A stretch of 64,000 nt of DNA. Source: Agroathelia rolfsii (lineage: Eukaryota; Basidiomycota; Agaricomycetes; Amylocorticiales; Amylocorticiaceae). The position numbers and the translations under genes are program-made. The notes under the pieces are model-generated. The model was not told the origin of the DNA, searched no databases, and saw only the letters and a program-made list of their open reading frames with translations. Shown here piece by piece: positions 33,415 through 45,864 of this stretch. The stretch covers positions 3,720,001 through 3,784,000 of the forward strand of contig JABRWF010000003.1 in assembly GCA_018343915.1 (NCBI GenBank), read 5' to 3'. Each line of letters starts with the position of its first letter. Position 1 is the first letter of the stretch.

Positions 33415-36315
33415 ATGGGGCGCCGTCGATGTCCTATTTGTGCCTCCACAAAATGGCACAAGGAGCCATCCACTGGTCTTGTTATCTGCAGCGAAGGCCA
33501 TGTTCTCCAGGTGCAACACGAGAAATAATCAAATCCAACTCGCATGTCTCGTTAACGCTGAAAGTGCTTGTGAACCGCTGATATAGAACTATCGCAATGA
33601 AACAAACGAAATGACTGAAGTCGGTCCGCATACCATGCACAGACGTAACTTGAAATCTGGGCGAGTCAAGGCCGAAAAGAAGAGCAAGGCCAACCCCACA
33701 TGTATGTCAAACTGCCCCACCTCTTCGTGATTTCTTCAATGTATCATCATTCTTACAATGCGATCTTTTTGTTTCTCGATATGGGTTCTTTTGGGGCGGT
33801 GATGACACCGTCATACAGTTTATCACGGCGCTCGTGCCCGTTTCCATTACTTTCAGTGCTTACAACTGCTATTACGCAAACAGGCTGCTGCGCTTATCAA
33901 AAGATGGGAACTGCCATCAGAATTCGAGGTAATCGGAGTCGTAACTATATCCTCAATGTCGATCCTTTTTAACAAATCCTCCTGTAAAACAAAATGTTGG
34001 TTCAATCTAGTAGATCCTGGTCCGCGACATTTGGGCACTTCATATTAGTCTTTTACCTACGCCTGTCTCCCCAGAGCCGTATCTCTATAAGCAACAACTC
34101 GAAGGAGAATCTGGGGCGCCTCCGACCGAAGAGAGACGAGGCGATAAAGGCTCAAAAGACGGCAACTCAAATACGTTGTCTTCAGCGTCGTCATCATCTT
34201 CCTCTAGCGAAGACAAAGACTCTGGAGATGATGATGACGACGACGATGACGATGATGATGACCGCCATCATCATAATAACCTCGAACGAGATGAGGGTCT
34301 GGAGGAGCTGATGCGGGAGAACTCTGACTTTGGCTCGTCATCTGAAGAGGAGAGCGACGCAGAAAAGGAGACATTTGCAGCCGTTACGAATGAGGGAAGG
34401 CGTAAGCCCGCTTTTGGCCCATATGAAGGCCCCACGAGCAATATTGCTGTTCTTGCTGTTGCTTTATGGACGTTGCGAATTCCCTTCATATATATGGATA
34501 TAGTACGGTGGGCCGTTGATCTTATTTGATGATTCTAAGCCTAGACATATCTGACTGAATCTTCTTCTTTTACATTGACATGATTGAATGGACAGGCTGA
34601 TTGAGCGCTATGAATTGCCATACTTCGACCCAGTTCGGTTACTGCCCGAGAACCTTGCGGAGCATTTGAATAAACAAACAATTCAAGCATTGTCGCCGAT
34701 AGTAAGAAATCTTCATCATGATGGTATTGCATAGCAATATGTTGATCATGATGTTGCTATTCGCTCTAGCATGCACCAACAACGCGCGTGATACATGCGC
34801 TGACGTCGCGACTGTCTCGGAAAATGCACGGCTCGTATGGGATCTCCACGCCCGAGTGCAATGCTGCGCCCGTTTTGTGGCGTGTAGTTCGGGCAATGAG
34901 CGGTACACGTACGTATGATTTCCATCTCCAGCGAAGTACCAGAAGGCTCGAAGCTGACTATATGTACTATTGCTAATAGCAACGTTATATGCGCTTGCAA
35001 AACAAATTGGCCCTGTGTTGTCGCTTCCATTGACACTCCATTCGTCCTTGGCACCACCGCTGGAGAGACATGGGCCGCGCGACCCAGAAAGGCACAAGTT
35101 CGACAACGTACCTCCCGAAGTAGCGTTGATTGCAACCGTGATCATTGTGCTGAAGGCAGCTTATGGGCTCGATGGCAAGGGAGAGTAAGAAATCATCATT
35201 ACTCCTGAGTATCCTGCATGCATATACTCATCTCATTCACTAAGACGACGGCCCGCGGACAACAACAGCCCTTTTTGTGGCTTGCCCAAAGCGCGAGACT
35301 TTCTGCAATTATTGCGAACTATGAACGCGGAGGAAGCCGAGTCCACAGATTCATTATACAACCCCAGAACGGCCATGTAAGTGGGCAAGCGTCAAAGCAG
35401 CTGCCTTTTTTTTCTTTTTTCTTCAATCACATTTTAGATTCGCTCTCAGGGCGGCTTGGTGCTAAGTTTGGTGTTTTACTTGCAGGAACGTTGGTGATCT
35501 CAACGAAGAAATGTTAGACAAGTACCTGGATTTTTGTGAAAGAGCGCTATTGAACCCCAATGCGGGACCCTCGAAAGGTAATGTCCGAAATGCATTCATT
35601 CATATTTTTCTTCCCCAGTCCCTGCTCCCCTGCCCCCTGTAGTGCCGCATTGAATGTGAACATATCTAACGCACGATTAATTTTATACTTTATTGTCATT
35701 ATTACACTAGGTAAAGAAGAAGAAGAAGCGTTGGTGAATAGGCTCTTTCCCCTGCCCAGGGGCGAAGGTGTGGCTAGCTACCACAAACCATCGACTTTGG
35801 CACAATCCACCGAATCATCACTCGTAGGTGGATTCGGAAGTAACGCTGCCGCCGCCGCCGCCGAGCTTTCGGCCAATCTTCCCAATGACAAAACTACTAC
35901 CAACACCACTATCATGCGCCCTGGGGAGAACTACACTCTCTTCCACGCGCGTGATGTGCTGGGGACGTTACCGGAGGAATTCGAAATCGTGCTGGAACGC
36001 GCCGCGCGCTTGGTCGGCGTGGACAGCGTCTTTCTCGGCACGGTCATGGAGTATTTTGAGCGGCGAATCGTGGCGATGGAAAGGCGATACCACCAGCGGT
36101 CGCGTAGCCGATCGCGGTCTCGTTATGCCAGTGGTGGGAAGAGAAAGAAGGGGAGGAGCGCTAGCACTGTTGCTGGTGCTGGTGCTAGTCGCCGCCACCG
36201 CCGTGCAGGCAGTCGTTCGCGGTCACGTAAAGCGACCGATGATGATGATGATGACAATTATGATGATGACGATGACGACGACGACGACGACGACGAAAGG
36301 AGGAGGAATGTATAG
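33415..36315 (+). CDS. RRN7: RNA polymerase I initiation factor Rrn7/TAF1B with acidic and RS-rich extensions
   Basis: TFIIB-like subunit of the Pol I core factor. Exon 1 (33415-33510) encodes the N-terminal zinc ribbon RRRCPICASTKWHKE ... VICSEGHVLQ. After joining, FYHGARARFHYFQCLQLLLR and KRWELPSEFEILVRDIWALHI match the first cyclin-like repeat. Later exons include RLIERYELPYFDPVRLLPENL, GPVLSLPLTLHSSLAPP and PPEVALIATVIIVLKAAYGLDG, the second cyclin-like repeat. Between them sits a Ser7 run, then about 12 Asp (34225-34265). The last exon adds ELERAARLVGVDS, an RSRSRSRSR block, a Lys/Arg patch and a second run of about 11 Asp before ERRRNV. About ten exons; all junctions are GT-AG and in frame. 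Confidence 0.87.
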
Positions 36316-37666
36316 TCATTAATTGTAAGACGGTCGCAGTTGTATTGTCGTCGAGGACGAGGAAGCGGAAATGGATAGGACGACGGACAACGGCGCTGAA
36401 ATTACACGATGTATTTCCGAAGTTTCCCGCCGTTCGTCCCTGAGTGTGTAAAACGTCCTGCTGTGATGCCGAGTATGGCAAGAGGCGCTCGGAGGCGACG
36501 GAAAGGGGCGGAAGGATGCGATTGGTACCGATCTGTGATGAATTCATTTTCATTTCAACTGTTTGCGTGCGGCATGGATGAAAGGCGGATGATGTTTCTA
36601 TTTCAGTTTGAGTTGAATTGTGTTGCGCAGTGCATTTACACGTTGGTGCCAGCATTCTATGCGGCACATCACTAGCATCAGTGTTCGTGAGGAGATTGGG
36701 TAAGCCCATGGGGGTGATAAGTTTGCAAGGCGTTTTACGCAAATTCAGTACCGCGGGCTGCTTGGCTGAAGGGTCATTGCGTTTGAGATGCCAGTTGCTG
36801 AGAAACGTTGGTTAGTATTACGAAGGGCTGAAGTAGCTGGGCTAAAATAGCATTCGCATTTATTTTCTTCCTCTTTGGGAGTGACAGGCGGTCTTCGTGA
36901 GTGTTTTTAGTGATGTTGCTAAAGGAATGAAACTTGCACCTTCTGAATCACGTACATTCTCTGTATAGTCCTGCATGTTTTGAGGCAGCTGTGCACGCAC
37001 TATAGATGGCGTGCTGTGTCCGCCTTACAACTTGAGAGTTGTGTATCTGTCATCTGATATGTTGATATTGCAGATGCAAACAAGTACTTGGAGTGGATGG
37101 AATGTTATGATACTGAGGATGGTAAGCAATAGATAGATATATGAGGTCATTTGTGAGGTGGATTGTGCAGTGAAGATGATAGCCGGAAAGTGGGCACGTT
37201 TGACCACTTCTGTTAGCCATGTGACCGGGAATAGATCGGCAGCGAGTAACTAGTAATGACAAGTGACAGATGATGGGTTCCAATGGCCGGCCGGGGGGCC
37301 CGGTGCGGGGAGGGGGTGCCATATTGAGAGCCGAAGCGGAAGAAGGACATACACCATCTCTCTTTTCAACTGCTTGGCCTATTTGCTGCTGTTCTAGCTG
37401 CTGGGCAACCGTCAGCCGCCCATAATCAGTGCTGAGCAATCACCACCACCACCACCACTACCACTACCACTACCACTACCACCACCACCGCCCCCATGGC
37501 AAGCCTCTAATCTGCCGCCATCGCCGTCCCCCCTGTCTCTTTGTCGTCATCATTTCTCCATCCATCCGTTTCCTCCTCTTTTTCTCCGTCGTTTTTCTCT
37601 TCTTCTTTCGTCCTCACAATCGAGGTCTAACAGCAGCAGCCCTCCTGCCCTTTCCGTCTACCAGCG
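36316..37666. other. Intergenic, with CAC/CTA repeat in the next gene's leader
   Basis: A 1.35-kb gap between two plus-strand genes; no gene is seen. The antisense frame at 36185-36742 is the shadow of Rrn7's Asp codons plus flank. The last 230 bp are pyrimidine-rich and should be the leader of the downstream gene. Confidence 0.55.
37441..37490. repeat. CAC/CTAC-type trinucleotide repeat
   Basis: About 16 CAC units with interspersed TAC lie 180-225 bp before the next start codon, probably in its 5' UTR. Confidence 0.8.
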
Positions 37667-40366
37667 ATGCGTCGCGTGGTGTCCATATTCAAGAAGAAAA
37701 AGGCCTCCTCAAAGCAACCAGAGCAGTCCAACCCTCGCAACAGCGATGATGTCCAGGGCATTCCTCCCCAGCCTCGCCGTACCCTCCTCTCCTCCACCGA
37801 GGGCTCTGAGCGCGTCAATTCATCCTCCTCCGCATCCTCAGCTGGATCCTTTAGCCTCAGGACTCCCGATGACGAACATGTTCTTGCAACCAACCCAACC
37901 ATGATGGCTACCGATTCTATGAAGAAACGCTCCATGTCTTGGCTCTCACGGCGCAAATCTACCAACGTCAGCGCTCGACAGCTGCCCCCAGAGGGATGGG
38001 AACCGCCAGATGTACTCCAATTGACAGCGCCTGCTCCCCGACTATCGCCCATGCCCCAGCAGCAGGAGCAGGCCTCATCTTGGTCCCGGCTACCTGCACC
38101 GCCGACGTTGCCAGCCTTAAACTTGGGTAGCCGTGAGGGCTCAGAAGAAGATGAGCCCTCGGAAGATTCCGAAGAAGACAACTATGACGACGAGGACGAG
38201 CCGTTGCAAGCCAAGAGGAGGACGATCCAGCCCCCAGTGGTTGCAACCGCAACGAATGTGGCTGAAGCTCGCAAGAACATTCGCGCATGTACTCTGAACG
38301 GCATGCAACGTCAGCAGCAGCAAAACACGCCGCCTCCGCTCTTGATTGTCTCGCCTAGCAGCGCCAGCCCACTCTTTCCGCGATCATGCAATGCTCCCAG
38401 CACGCTAGTCCCAGAACAGACGCTCCACTCGAAGCTGCTCAAGCGCAGATGCCTCCATCGTCTTGATCACGAAACGCTCTCGCGTTCACAGGAGCTTTCG
38501 ATCTTGCCGTTTAGTCAGCGTCCGACGGCGTCCGTGAGTCCAAGACGGACCTCGCAGCCGGCCGTCTATGACCGATTTGATGCAGCCTCGGCCTGGCCTG
38601 ATGGAAGCCGCGTCTCGAGCGTGAGTCACGGCCTCAAACGTTGGTATGCCCGCCCATGCTTCGAGGATCGCTTCTCTGTCTGGTTGCCCACCGCCGACGC
38701 AACGGGTCAAAACGTGATCGAGACAAGGGTAAAAGGCGGCTCACTGGGCGTTGCTGCGCTGGAATACTCTGAGGCACTCGAGGCACTTGCTGGACTATTG
38801 TTCGATGAGCCGGCAGCACAAGTCCAGGCCGCGCCGACATCTCCAGCCCCATCAGTGCCATCGACCTCATGTAAGTTCTGGGCCTGTTCAATCACTATGG
38901 AAGACTGATCACCTGTTTTAGTACGTCCTTCTTCTACAACACAGCCAACGACAGCGGCTCCACTACCGCATACAAACTCAGAAAGACGGCCTACGGCTTC
39001 GTTGCAGCTGCCAGCGATTCCTCTGTCGCAGCCTCTCGTGCTGGATTCTCCTGTATCGGGGGCTTCTCACCGTTCCGGATCGGCACCGGCCGTGAATAAG
39101 ACGGCGGCGACGGCCCCTGGTTCTTCATCTCCACGTGATACACCTCCAGTTGCTTCCGCCACGCCTGCGCCACAGCCGCCACTCAGGCGTGGTGTCCATT
39201 TTGCTGAAGACGACAAGGACGATAGCGTTCCTTTGAGCGATGTTGTCCGTATCAGGAGAGGCCGCGAGGAAAAGAAGCGCTTCTTGCGTGAACAACGGGA
39301 GCGGCGACTCTTTGAGGATGAGAAAAAACGAGTTGAAGCGGAGCGCATGCAGAGGGAAAAGCAGCGGCTGGAATGGGAACAGGAGAGGCGTGCATGGGAG
39401 ATGGAGAAGCGTAAGCGAGAGGATGAGAAGAAAACACGTCAGTATGCAGAAGAAGTGATTGCCACACGAGCTCGCCGCGAGAGTCAGCGCACCGGCTTTG
39501 TGCCCGGTCGTGTCGATTCGTCATCTTCACTAGCTTCTACCAGGGAACGCTCGGATTCCAACAGCAGAAGCAAACGTGATTCACAGTACACTTCATCGCT
39601 CAACAGCTCCCGCCCGCCGAGCATTTTCAGTAACACCCCCGCTGGGGGTAGTATGCGGGGCTCCATCTACGGACCCCCTTCGGCGAGCAGTGCCTACATG
39701 TCTTCCCACGAGGACCTGCGACAGTCGCGATCTTACTCTCCGACAAACATGCAGCGCCCTACTCCGGATCGTGCCAACACTTGGGCTGGTCAGATGGCTC
39801 CCGTGATGACGGTTCCTATCATGACCGTCCCTGTGCTAACGATGCCGCAGATGTATGCCAGTATGGACAGCATGCCTCTCTTGCCGCCCACGGCGCCCTT
39901 CATGATGCAGCAGACGGGTAACCGTGGCAGATCAAACACCCATTCCCACTCGGGAGGTTCAAACTCGTCTGCCTCCCGATCACCTGCGCGCAACTCATCG
40001 AATCGCAGCTCGACGTCTTCCTTGCAGTTGCGTAGAGACGGCTCGTCGTCTTCTATCGCGCAGAGCTCTGAATCGCACCGACGCCAGAGAGTTGACTCTC
40101 AAGGTCGCAGAATTGGCCCGCCCAACAATGACTCGGTTTCGTCAACTATGCGTCCTGGACATCAACGTAAGGGAAGCGATCATTCAGGTTCCTTGACTGC
40201 CCATGGACGGCCCGCACCGCCATCCAAGACACCTTCTTCGCGGGCGCCCCAGCCCTCATCTTCTCGACAGTCGTTTTCCTACGTCAGCAACAGCTCCTGG
40301 GGCTACGGCAATGTCACGGCTTCTGGTGCCTCCAGATCCGGCGCTCGCCAATCCGTCATCAACTGA
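37667..40366 (+). CDS. Large disordered protein with a charged coiled coil, unknown function
   Basis: No known family recognised. Two exons (37667-38870 and 38922-40366) encode about 882 residues. The N-terminus is basic (MRRVVSIFKKKKASSK). Long Ser/Pro/Gln-rich disordered stretches follow, with an acidic block (EEDEPSEDSEEDNYDDEDEP). A semi-conserved middle reads LKRWYARPCFEDRFSVWLPT and GVAALEYSEALEALAGLLFDEP. After a short RGVHFAEDD motif, a highly charged helix of about 100 residues (RIRRGREEKKRFLREQRERR to ATRARRES) predicts a single alpha-helix or coiled coil. The rest is Ser-rich with MTVPIMTVPVLTMPQMY repeats. The unbroken reading frame and codon use support a real gene, probably restricted to basidiomycetes. 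A cytoskeletal or signalling scaffold is only a guess. Confidence 0.85.
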
Positions 40367-41645
40367 GCTTAGCTCGTTGATCCTTCTGCATGATGTTTTC
40401 TCTCCTAGACCCTTATCTATTTTGAAACCTCACACTCATTTAGTTACAACCCACGCTCGTTGATTTAATTTCCTATCTTTATAGCCATCCTCTCCCAACA
40501 ATCGAACAATCCTTGACGTACCTCTCGCTTTTTCGCTGCATCGCACATCTGTTTATCTTTGTTAGGTTTCTTCTCGACCTGATTTGATCCCAGCATTATA
40601 CACCATCTGTCATTTTTTGCAATTGCAATGGCCTTATTTTTCTGGCTCGCCAACTAACCCTCCCCACCATTGGCCAATCGTAACCAAAATACCTAAAACC
40701 ACCTCTTGTAATACATCAGATAATGTGCACATTACTCTCTCCTCCGCTCCCCCCCCCCCTTTTTTTTTTCTCCCAGCATCTTCATTACTTTTGATCATCC
40801 TCTTTTTTTCTTTTCCTTTTCCTTATCATTCTTTCCATTCACACGTCACGGGGAGGGTGCATTTTTTCTTGGATATGGACTTAGATTTAAACCACCAGCG
40901 CTTCTGTATCCAAACTAAAGTCGGTCCTTTTTTTATCGTTGTCCCCTCCATTTTCTACACGCACGCAATCGACTCCACCCCCTCACCCCGTCATTATACC
41001 TATTCACACACTCCTATCACACATTACAACATATTCACTTCTCTCAACACACTTGTTATGTCAAGTTTTTTTTGTGTGTGTTTTTTTTCCTGCATCATCC
41101 AAAAGCATCTCTCTCTCCCTTCCGTGGACTGCTTTTTATATCCGAACACTGTGCCACTGCTTTTTCTCTTGTCTTCTTTTCTTCCTCTACTCTCCTATGC
41201 CTTTCTCATTTTTCTTTTTCTTCTTTATCATGCATCGAGGACTTTGTTGACTTGCCTTTCCCCGTGTTGTGCCATTGGTTTGCCTTTTCTTTTCTTTTCT
41301 TTTCTTTTCTTCTTCTTACTATTAGCTACTCATGATTGCTTTTTCTCTATACACCTTTTTTTAAAAAAAGCAAATTAGCAAAGAGGATGTGTGCGAATAA
41401 AATACTTGGGTTGGTTGCTTTGTTTTTCATGGGCTGACTGGCGTGTTTGCTGTGATTAATCCGATGAATGGGTGTCAACATGATTTTGTCAAAGGATAGA
41501 GTTTTGTTTTATCATTTATTCGCATTGTATTGCATCTTGTGACATTGAAATTCAAATGTGTACATATAACAACACAATTCCACATCTTTTCTTTTTTCTT
41601 GGCTCCTCTCTGGCGCATTCACCTTGCCAGTGAATGCTATATATT
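40367..41645. other. Convergent intergenic region, extremely pyrimidine-rich
   Basis: About 1.0 kb after the disordered-protein stop is almost continuous C/T on the plus strand (to about 41350), then AT-rich to the terpene-synthase-like stop. A 264-residue open frame (40584-41378) exists only because C/T-rich sequence lacks stops. TTTTC pentamers lie near 41283-41318. Confidence 0.6.
41283..41318. repeat. TTTTC pentanucleotide repeat
   Basis: About five TTTTC units followed by TTC units in the pyrimidine-rich flank. Confidence 0.7.
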
Positions 41646-43032
41646 TCAAGAACCCTCTTCACAGAACATCCACCGGAACTCGCGCACTTCGTCCCCCTTT
41701 TGGCCTACCCACCGTTCGTTCTCATACGCCCAGTTGATGGCGCCGACGAGGAATGAACGGAGGTGGTGCAAGTGCGTTTCCACCTCTTCCCGGATCTCCT
41801 CCCCCTTCATGTTGCTTCCTTCCCCTCCCCCTCCCCCCCTTCCTGCAGCTATCGCCGCTGTTGTGCCAAGGCTCGCCGCCAGGGTACTGGTGGCGGTAGC
41901 GGTACCAGTAGTAGTGGAGATCGTAGTCAACTGCGTCGTGATCTCGTTCTCGATCTTCGTGAACTGTTCCATGCGCTGCGCGATTCGGTCGCCGATGATT
42001 TGCATCGCCGCCGTGAGCGGCAGTGGCGCCGCGTGGAGACTGGACGATGTTAGGCGGTGTACTACGTTTTGGACCGTGATGCTATCTTTAAGGGCGGCAT
42101 TGTAGCCTAGTACGTCCTGGTATAGTTGATATTGCACATAGTGAGTACTATAGTAGCAGCAGCAGTAGTAGTAGTAGTAGAAGAAGAAGAAGAAGAAGAA
42201 GAAATGATGTGCTAAAAAATCAACAAGGGACGACAGAACTAACTAACCCAAGTCCAGACTATAGCATCCATCATACACTCCTCCATCGCATCTAGCAAAT
42301 TTTTGATGGTGCTCGATAGCACACCCTGTGGCGGCAAAGGTCTGTCCACGGTCCAAGGGATGAGCGCAATGGTTAATCGCAGACCCGAGTAGTCGCGTGC
42401 GTAGGTCGTCATGGCCATGTCCTCATCGTAGGAGGATGAGCCACTGGACGATTTGGGCGGTGGCAGGCCTCGTGCGATGCGGAAGGCCTGTAAGAGCTCG
42501 TGATATAAGGGTGGGGTAGGAGGTTGCGCTTTAGCCATACGTGATTCGAAGCTGTAGTTTGTTTTTGTTGTTGTGAGTTTGTCATGTGTTATCATCTCTG
42601 AATCATCCGACAGAGGGCAATCCAATATGCGTTGTGGAATATAAATTGAATGGATAATACCCACTCTTGCATGAGCGGATCCTCGAGGTCAGCTAGTCTA
42701 CGACCATTGTCCAGCACAAGCAATGTAAAGAGATCCGCCATGAGCCGTAGTTGGGGATAGTCACAGGCTGGATAGCACATCGACGCCAGCAGACCTGGCT
42801 TGAGTTCACTCAAGATCTTTTGCTTGACTTGTCTTGGAGTAAGTGGTGACTTTCCCTGGGTATTGCTCGCAGAGTTTACATTAGAAGGAGCGGCAGTTGT
42901 GGTAGTATCGCTGCTCTCTAGACATTCTAGACACCACACCTCTGAGGCTCGAGTGATGGCACGACAATGTGGATTGATCTCGAGTTCAAATCCACGTGCC
43001 GAGGCAAGAATGTCAGGGATTTGATAACTCAT
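41646..43032 (-). CDS. Terpene-synthase-fold protein with degenerate metal-binding motifs
   Basis: Resembles fungal class I sesquiterpene synthases. Exon 1 (43032-42661): YQIPDILASARGFELEINPHCRAITRASEVW, then GLLASMCYPACDYPQLRLMADLFTLLVLD. Exon 2 carries PLYHELLQAFRIARGLP, YSGLRLTIALIPW and LLDAMEECMMDAIVWTW; the last exon VLGYNAALKDSITVQNVV and HLRSFLVGAINWAYENERWVG. The first motif, normally D(D/E)xxD, reads DNGRR; the NSE triad NDxxSxxxE reads WDVLGYNAA; the C-terminal RY pair reads RW. Most metal/diphosphate ligands are therefore absent, so normal cyclase activity is doubtful. A Thr/Ala/Gly-rich insertion sits near 41870. The W|M join after exon 1 is the least certain splice. It could be a pseudoenzyme or a non-canonical enzyme; no stop or frameshift marks it as a pseudogene. 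Confidence 0.75.
42151..42204. repeat. AGC/AGT/AGA trinucleotide repeat in an intron
   Basis: Consecutive AGC, AGT and AGA units inside the last intron of the terpene-synthase-like gene, about 15 nt upstream of its acceptor on the minus strand. Confidence 0.85.
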
Positions 43033-43275
43033 CCCAAGATGCGACACAGGTGGCTACCGTCCAGAGAACGTTCAAAGATCGTAATGAAGAGAGTGATCAT
43101 CTTGACATGAATCATGGATTTCGGAAGCAAAATTAGCTAGTCTCACATGACAGTAGCCAGTAGAGCATGTGAGAGATAGATTATGGTGTTCTGATAAATT
43201 AACAAATGTAGAAGTAGATCAACAGGAGAGGATGATGTCCAGAATAGAAATAGGTATACAGAGATGATACATGGT

Positions 43276-44030
<755 letters not shown>

Positions 44031-44122
44031 GTCAATATTGAAGATTATCTACCAGCACGCTGGCAACTGAACCAATAGCCCGAACTCGAGAGAACCACTG
44101 TGTAACCGTGTTTCAAACTCCG

Positions 44123-44128
44123 ACGCGT
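44123..44128. promoter_or_regulatory. MCB element (ACGCGT) between CENP-A and the Gfd2-like gene
   Basis: ACGCGT, the fungal MBF G1/S box, lies 93 bp before the CENP-A start. A second S-phase-type box, TTTCGCG (CGCGAAA on minus, an SCB match), is at 44151-44157 and an E-box CACGTG at 44144-44149. The sites could equally serve the plus-strand gene. Confidence 0.4.
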
Positions 44129-44266
44129 CTACGTGAACACTGTCACGTGTTTTCGCGTCACTTTTTACCTTCTCACTCCGAGACTTCGGGACTACCATAT
44201 TGAGTGCTGCAATCATGGCGGTAGAGATGGAAGTGATAACTCAAATTCACTCACATCACAGGCGCC

Positions 44267-45864
44267 ATGACGGCCCAAGTTAAGACAATCCATGGCTATT
44301 ACAGATACACAGATATTTGGTTTGAGTGGTAATTCGTCATTGTAATCCATAATACGTATTATATATATTCCTTATTGATTGTCACTGCTAGGTTTAATGC
44401 GTTTGATAACCCCAAGTGGGGCGAAGCAATCAAGGCCGTATTTGCCCACGACTCACTAGTGCATCCAGACAGCCCCTTACATAAAGAAGGGGTTGATGGC
44501 ATTGAGATGTTCATGGGTATGTCTTTCTATGATCTCATAGATGCTCGTTGCTGAACGCGGGGTTTGCAGGTACCTTAGCAAACGGAGAAAAACGCCTTCT
44601 GTTCTCTTCTGCTCAAGTAGAGTATGTGAGATACTGGCTTCATGCGATGCAAATCACGGATCAATTGATCCCTATACCTCACTCTGAATGCCTCCTCACC
44701 AACACCCACCTCCGATTGGTCTCCCCGGTCGTTTTCAAAACAGGAGGAGATCTCAAATTTGCTTCGAAGGTGAGTGACCTCGACTTTCTTAATAATACTG
44801 GTAATAACTCTTCCCAAATTGCAGGAAATCCAAAAGACTAATAAACGCTTGAAGAACCTGGCCCCTGAAATCAACAATCGGAGAGATATGTTTGAGCGTG
44901 TTCGTACATTCTGGGCAAATGGTAAAGGTACATGGCTTGCGCTTGACTTTGAAGCTTGGGATCGCGACCATAAAATTATCACCGAAATCGGTTGGCGTTC
45001 CCTGCGCTACGGAGATGATAATGCGGATGTCGATGAATGTGGCCATATGATCGTCAATGAACATCGTTACTACAATAGCACCTATGTGCCTCAGTATCGA
45101 GAGGTTCGCCAATTTCCAATTTTTTTTAATCATGTGAAGCTTAAAGAGATGATCCAGAAATATAACTTTGGTAAAAGTGAAATTGTGTCAAAGAAAGATC
45201 TCAAGAAGCGAATTCACGATCTCATAATGTCACACACCGCGTATGGACCCTTGTTCCTAGTTTTCCACGATCATACACAAGATGTCAAGTATGTTTTATT
45301 ACATACCTAATTCACAATAACTACTGATAGAGCTGATAAAAATCATATAGATACCTGAAATCTACCGGGATAGAGGCACCGATTGATGAACTGAAGTACT
45401 TTTTGCCCGATTCCACGCCAGACAATGGCATGTACTGCGTGGATACTGCAGAGCTGTTTGCTGGACTGGAAGGTGATGGATATGGTAGCAAACGCTCCCT
45501 TAAGCGGGTATGCCGGTTACTTGGGATCTCCACGATATTCCTCCATAATGCCGGCAATGACGCATTTGTATGTAACTTCTCTGTTCTAGAAAAGACGCAC
45601 AGTAGGGCTTATGGGTTTTAGTACACACTGGATGCTCTGCGCGAGATGGCGTCGGGGGATCCGGTAGACATGCAGCGCGAGAAGAGGTGGCCGAATCATA
45701 TTCCGGAGAGTAAGGGTGTCAAAGTCCAGTTTAACCCTTGGGAAGAGGATAGCGACTGGGACGGCGAGCCTACTGTCCATAATATGTCCAACCCTCTGGC
45801 AGAATATCATGAGGCAAATCCGATGGCATCCGACCATCGACCAGAGATGGATGTGGAAGACTGA
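44267..45864 (+). CDS. Gfd2/YDR514C-like protein with a DEDD (RNase H-fold) nuclease domain
   Basis: Fungal protein of the Gfd2/YDR514C superfamily, named after yeast Gfd2, linked to mRNA export factor Dbp5; no enzymatic activity is established to my knowledge. Start ATG 44267: MTAQVKTIHGYYRYTDIWFE, joined to WFNAFDNPKWGEAIKAVF. A nuclease-like core follows: GTWLALDFEAWDRDHKIITEIGW (D-x-E of motif I), HMIVNEHRYYNSTYVP, YGPLFLVFHDHTQDVKYLKS (motif II region, HDHTQD), and CVDTAELFAGLEGDGYGSKRSLKRVCRLLG, HNAGNDAFYTLDALREMASG (motif III H-N-A-G-N-D). The acidic residues needed for DEDD catalysis can be seen, so it may be active. About six exons; TGA at 45864. Confidence 0.8.

Noticed and set aside
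34639..35145. 168-residue open frame on minus
   Set aside because: Antisense to Rrn7 exons that join in frame to family motifs.
40584..41378. 264-residue open frame on plus
   Set aside because: Pure C/T composition with few stops; no start context, no family, and low complexity. It is the 3' flank of the disordered-protein gene.
41646..43032. Terpene biosynthetic gene cluster
   Set aside because: No P450, transporter, oxidoreductase or regulator lies next to it; neighbours are CENP-A and a disordered protein.
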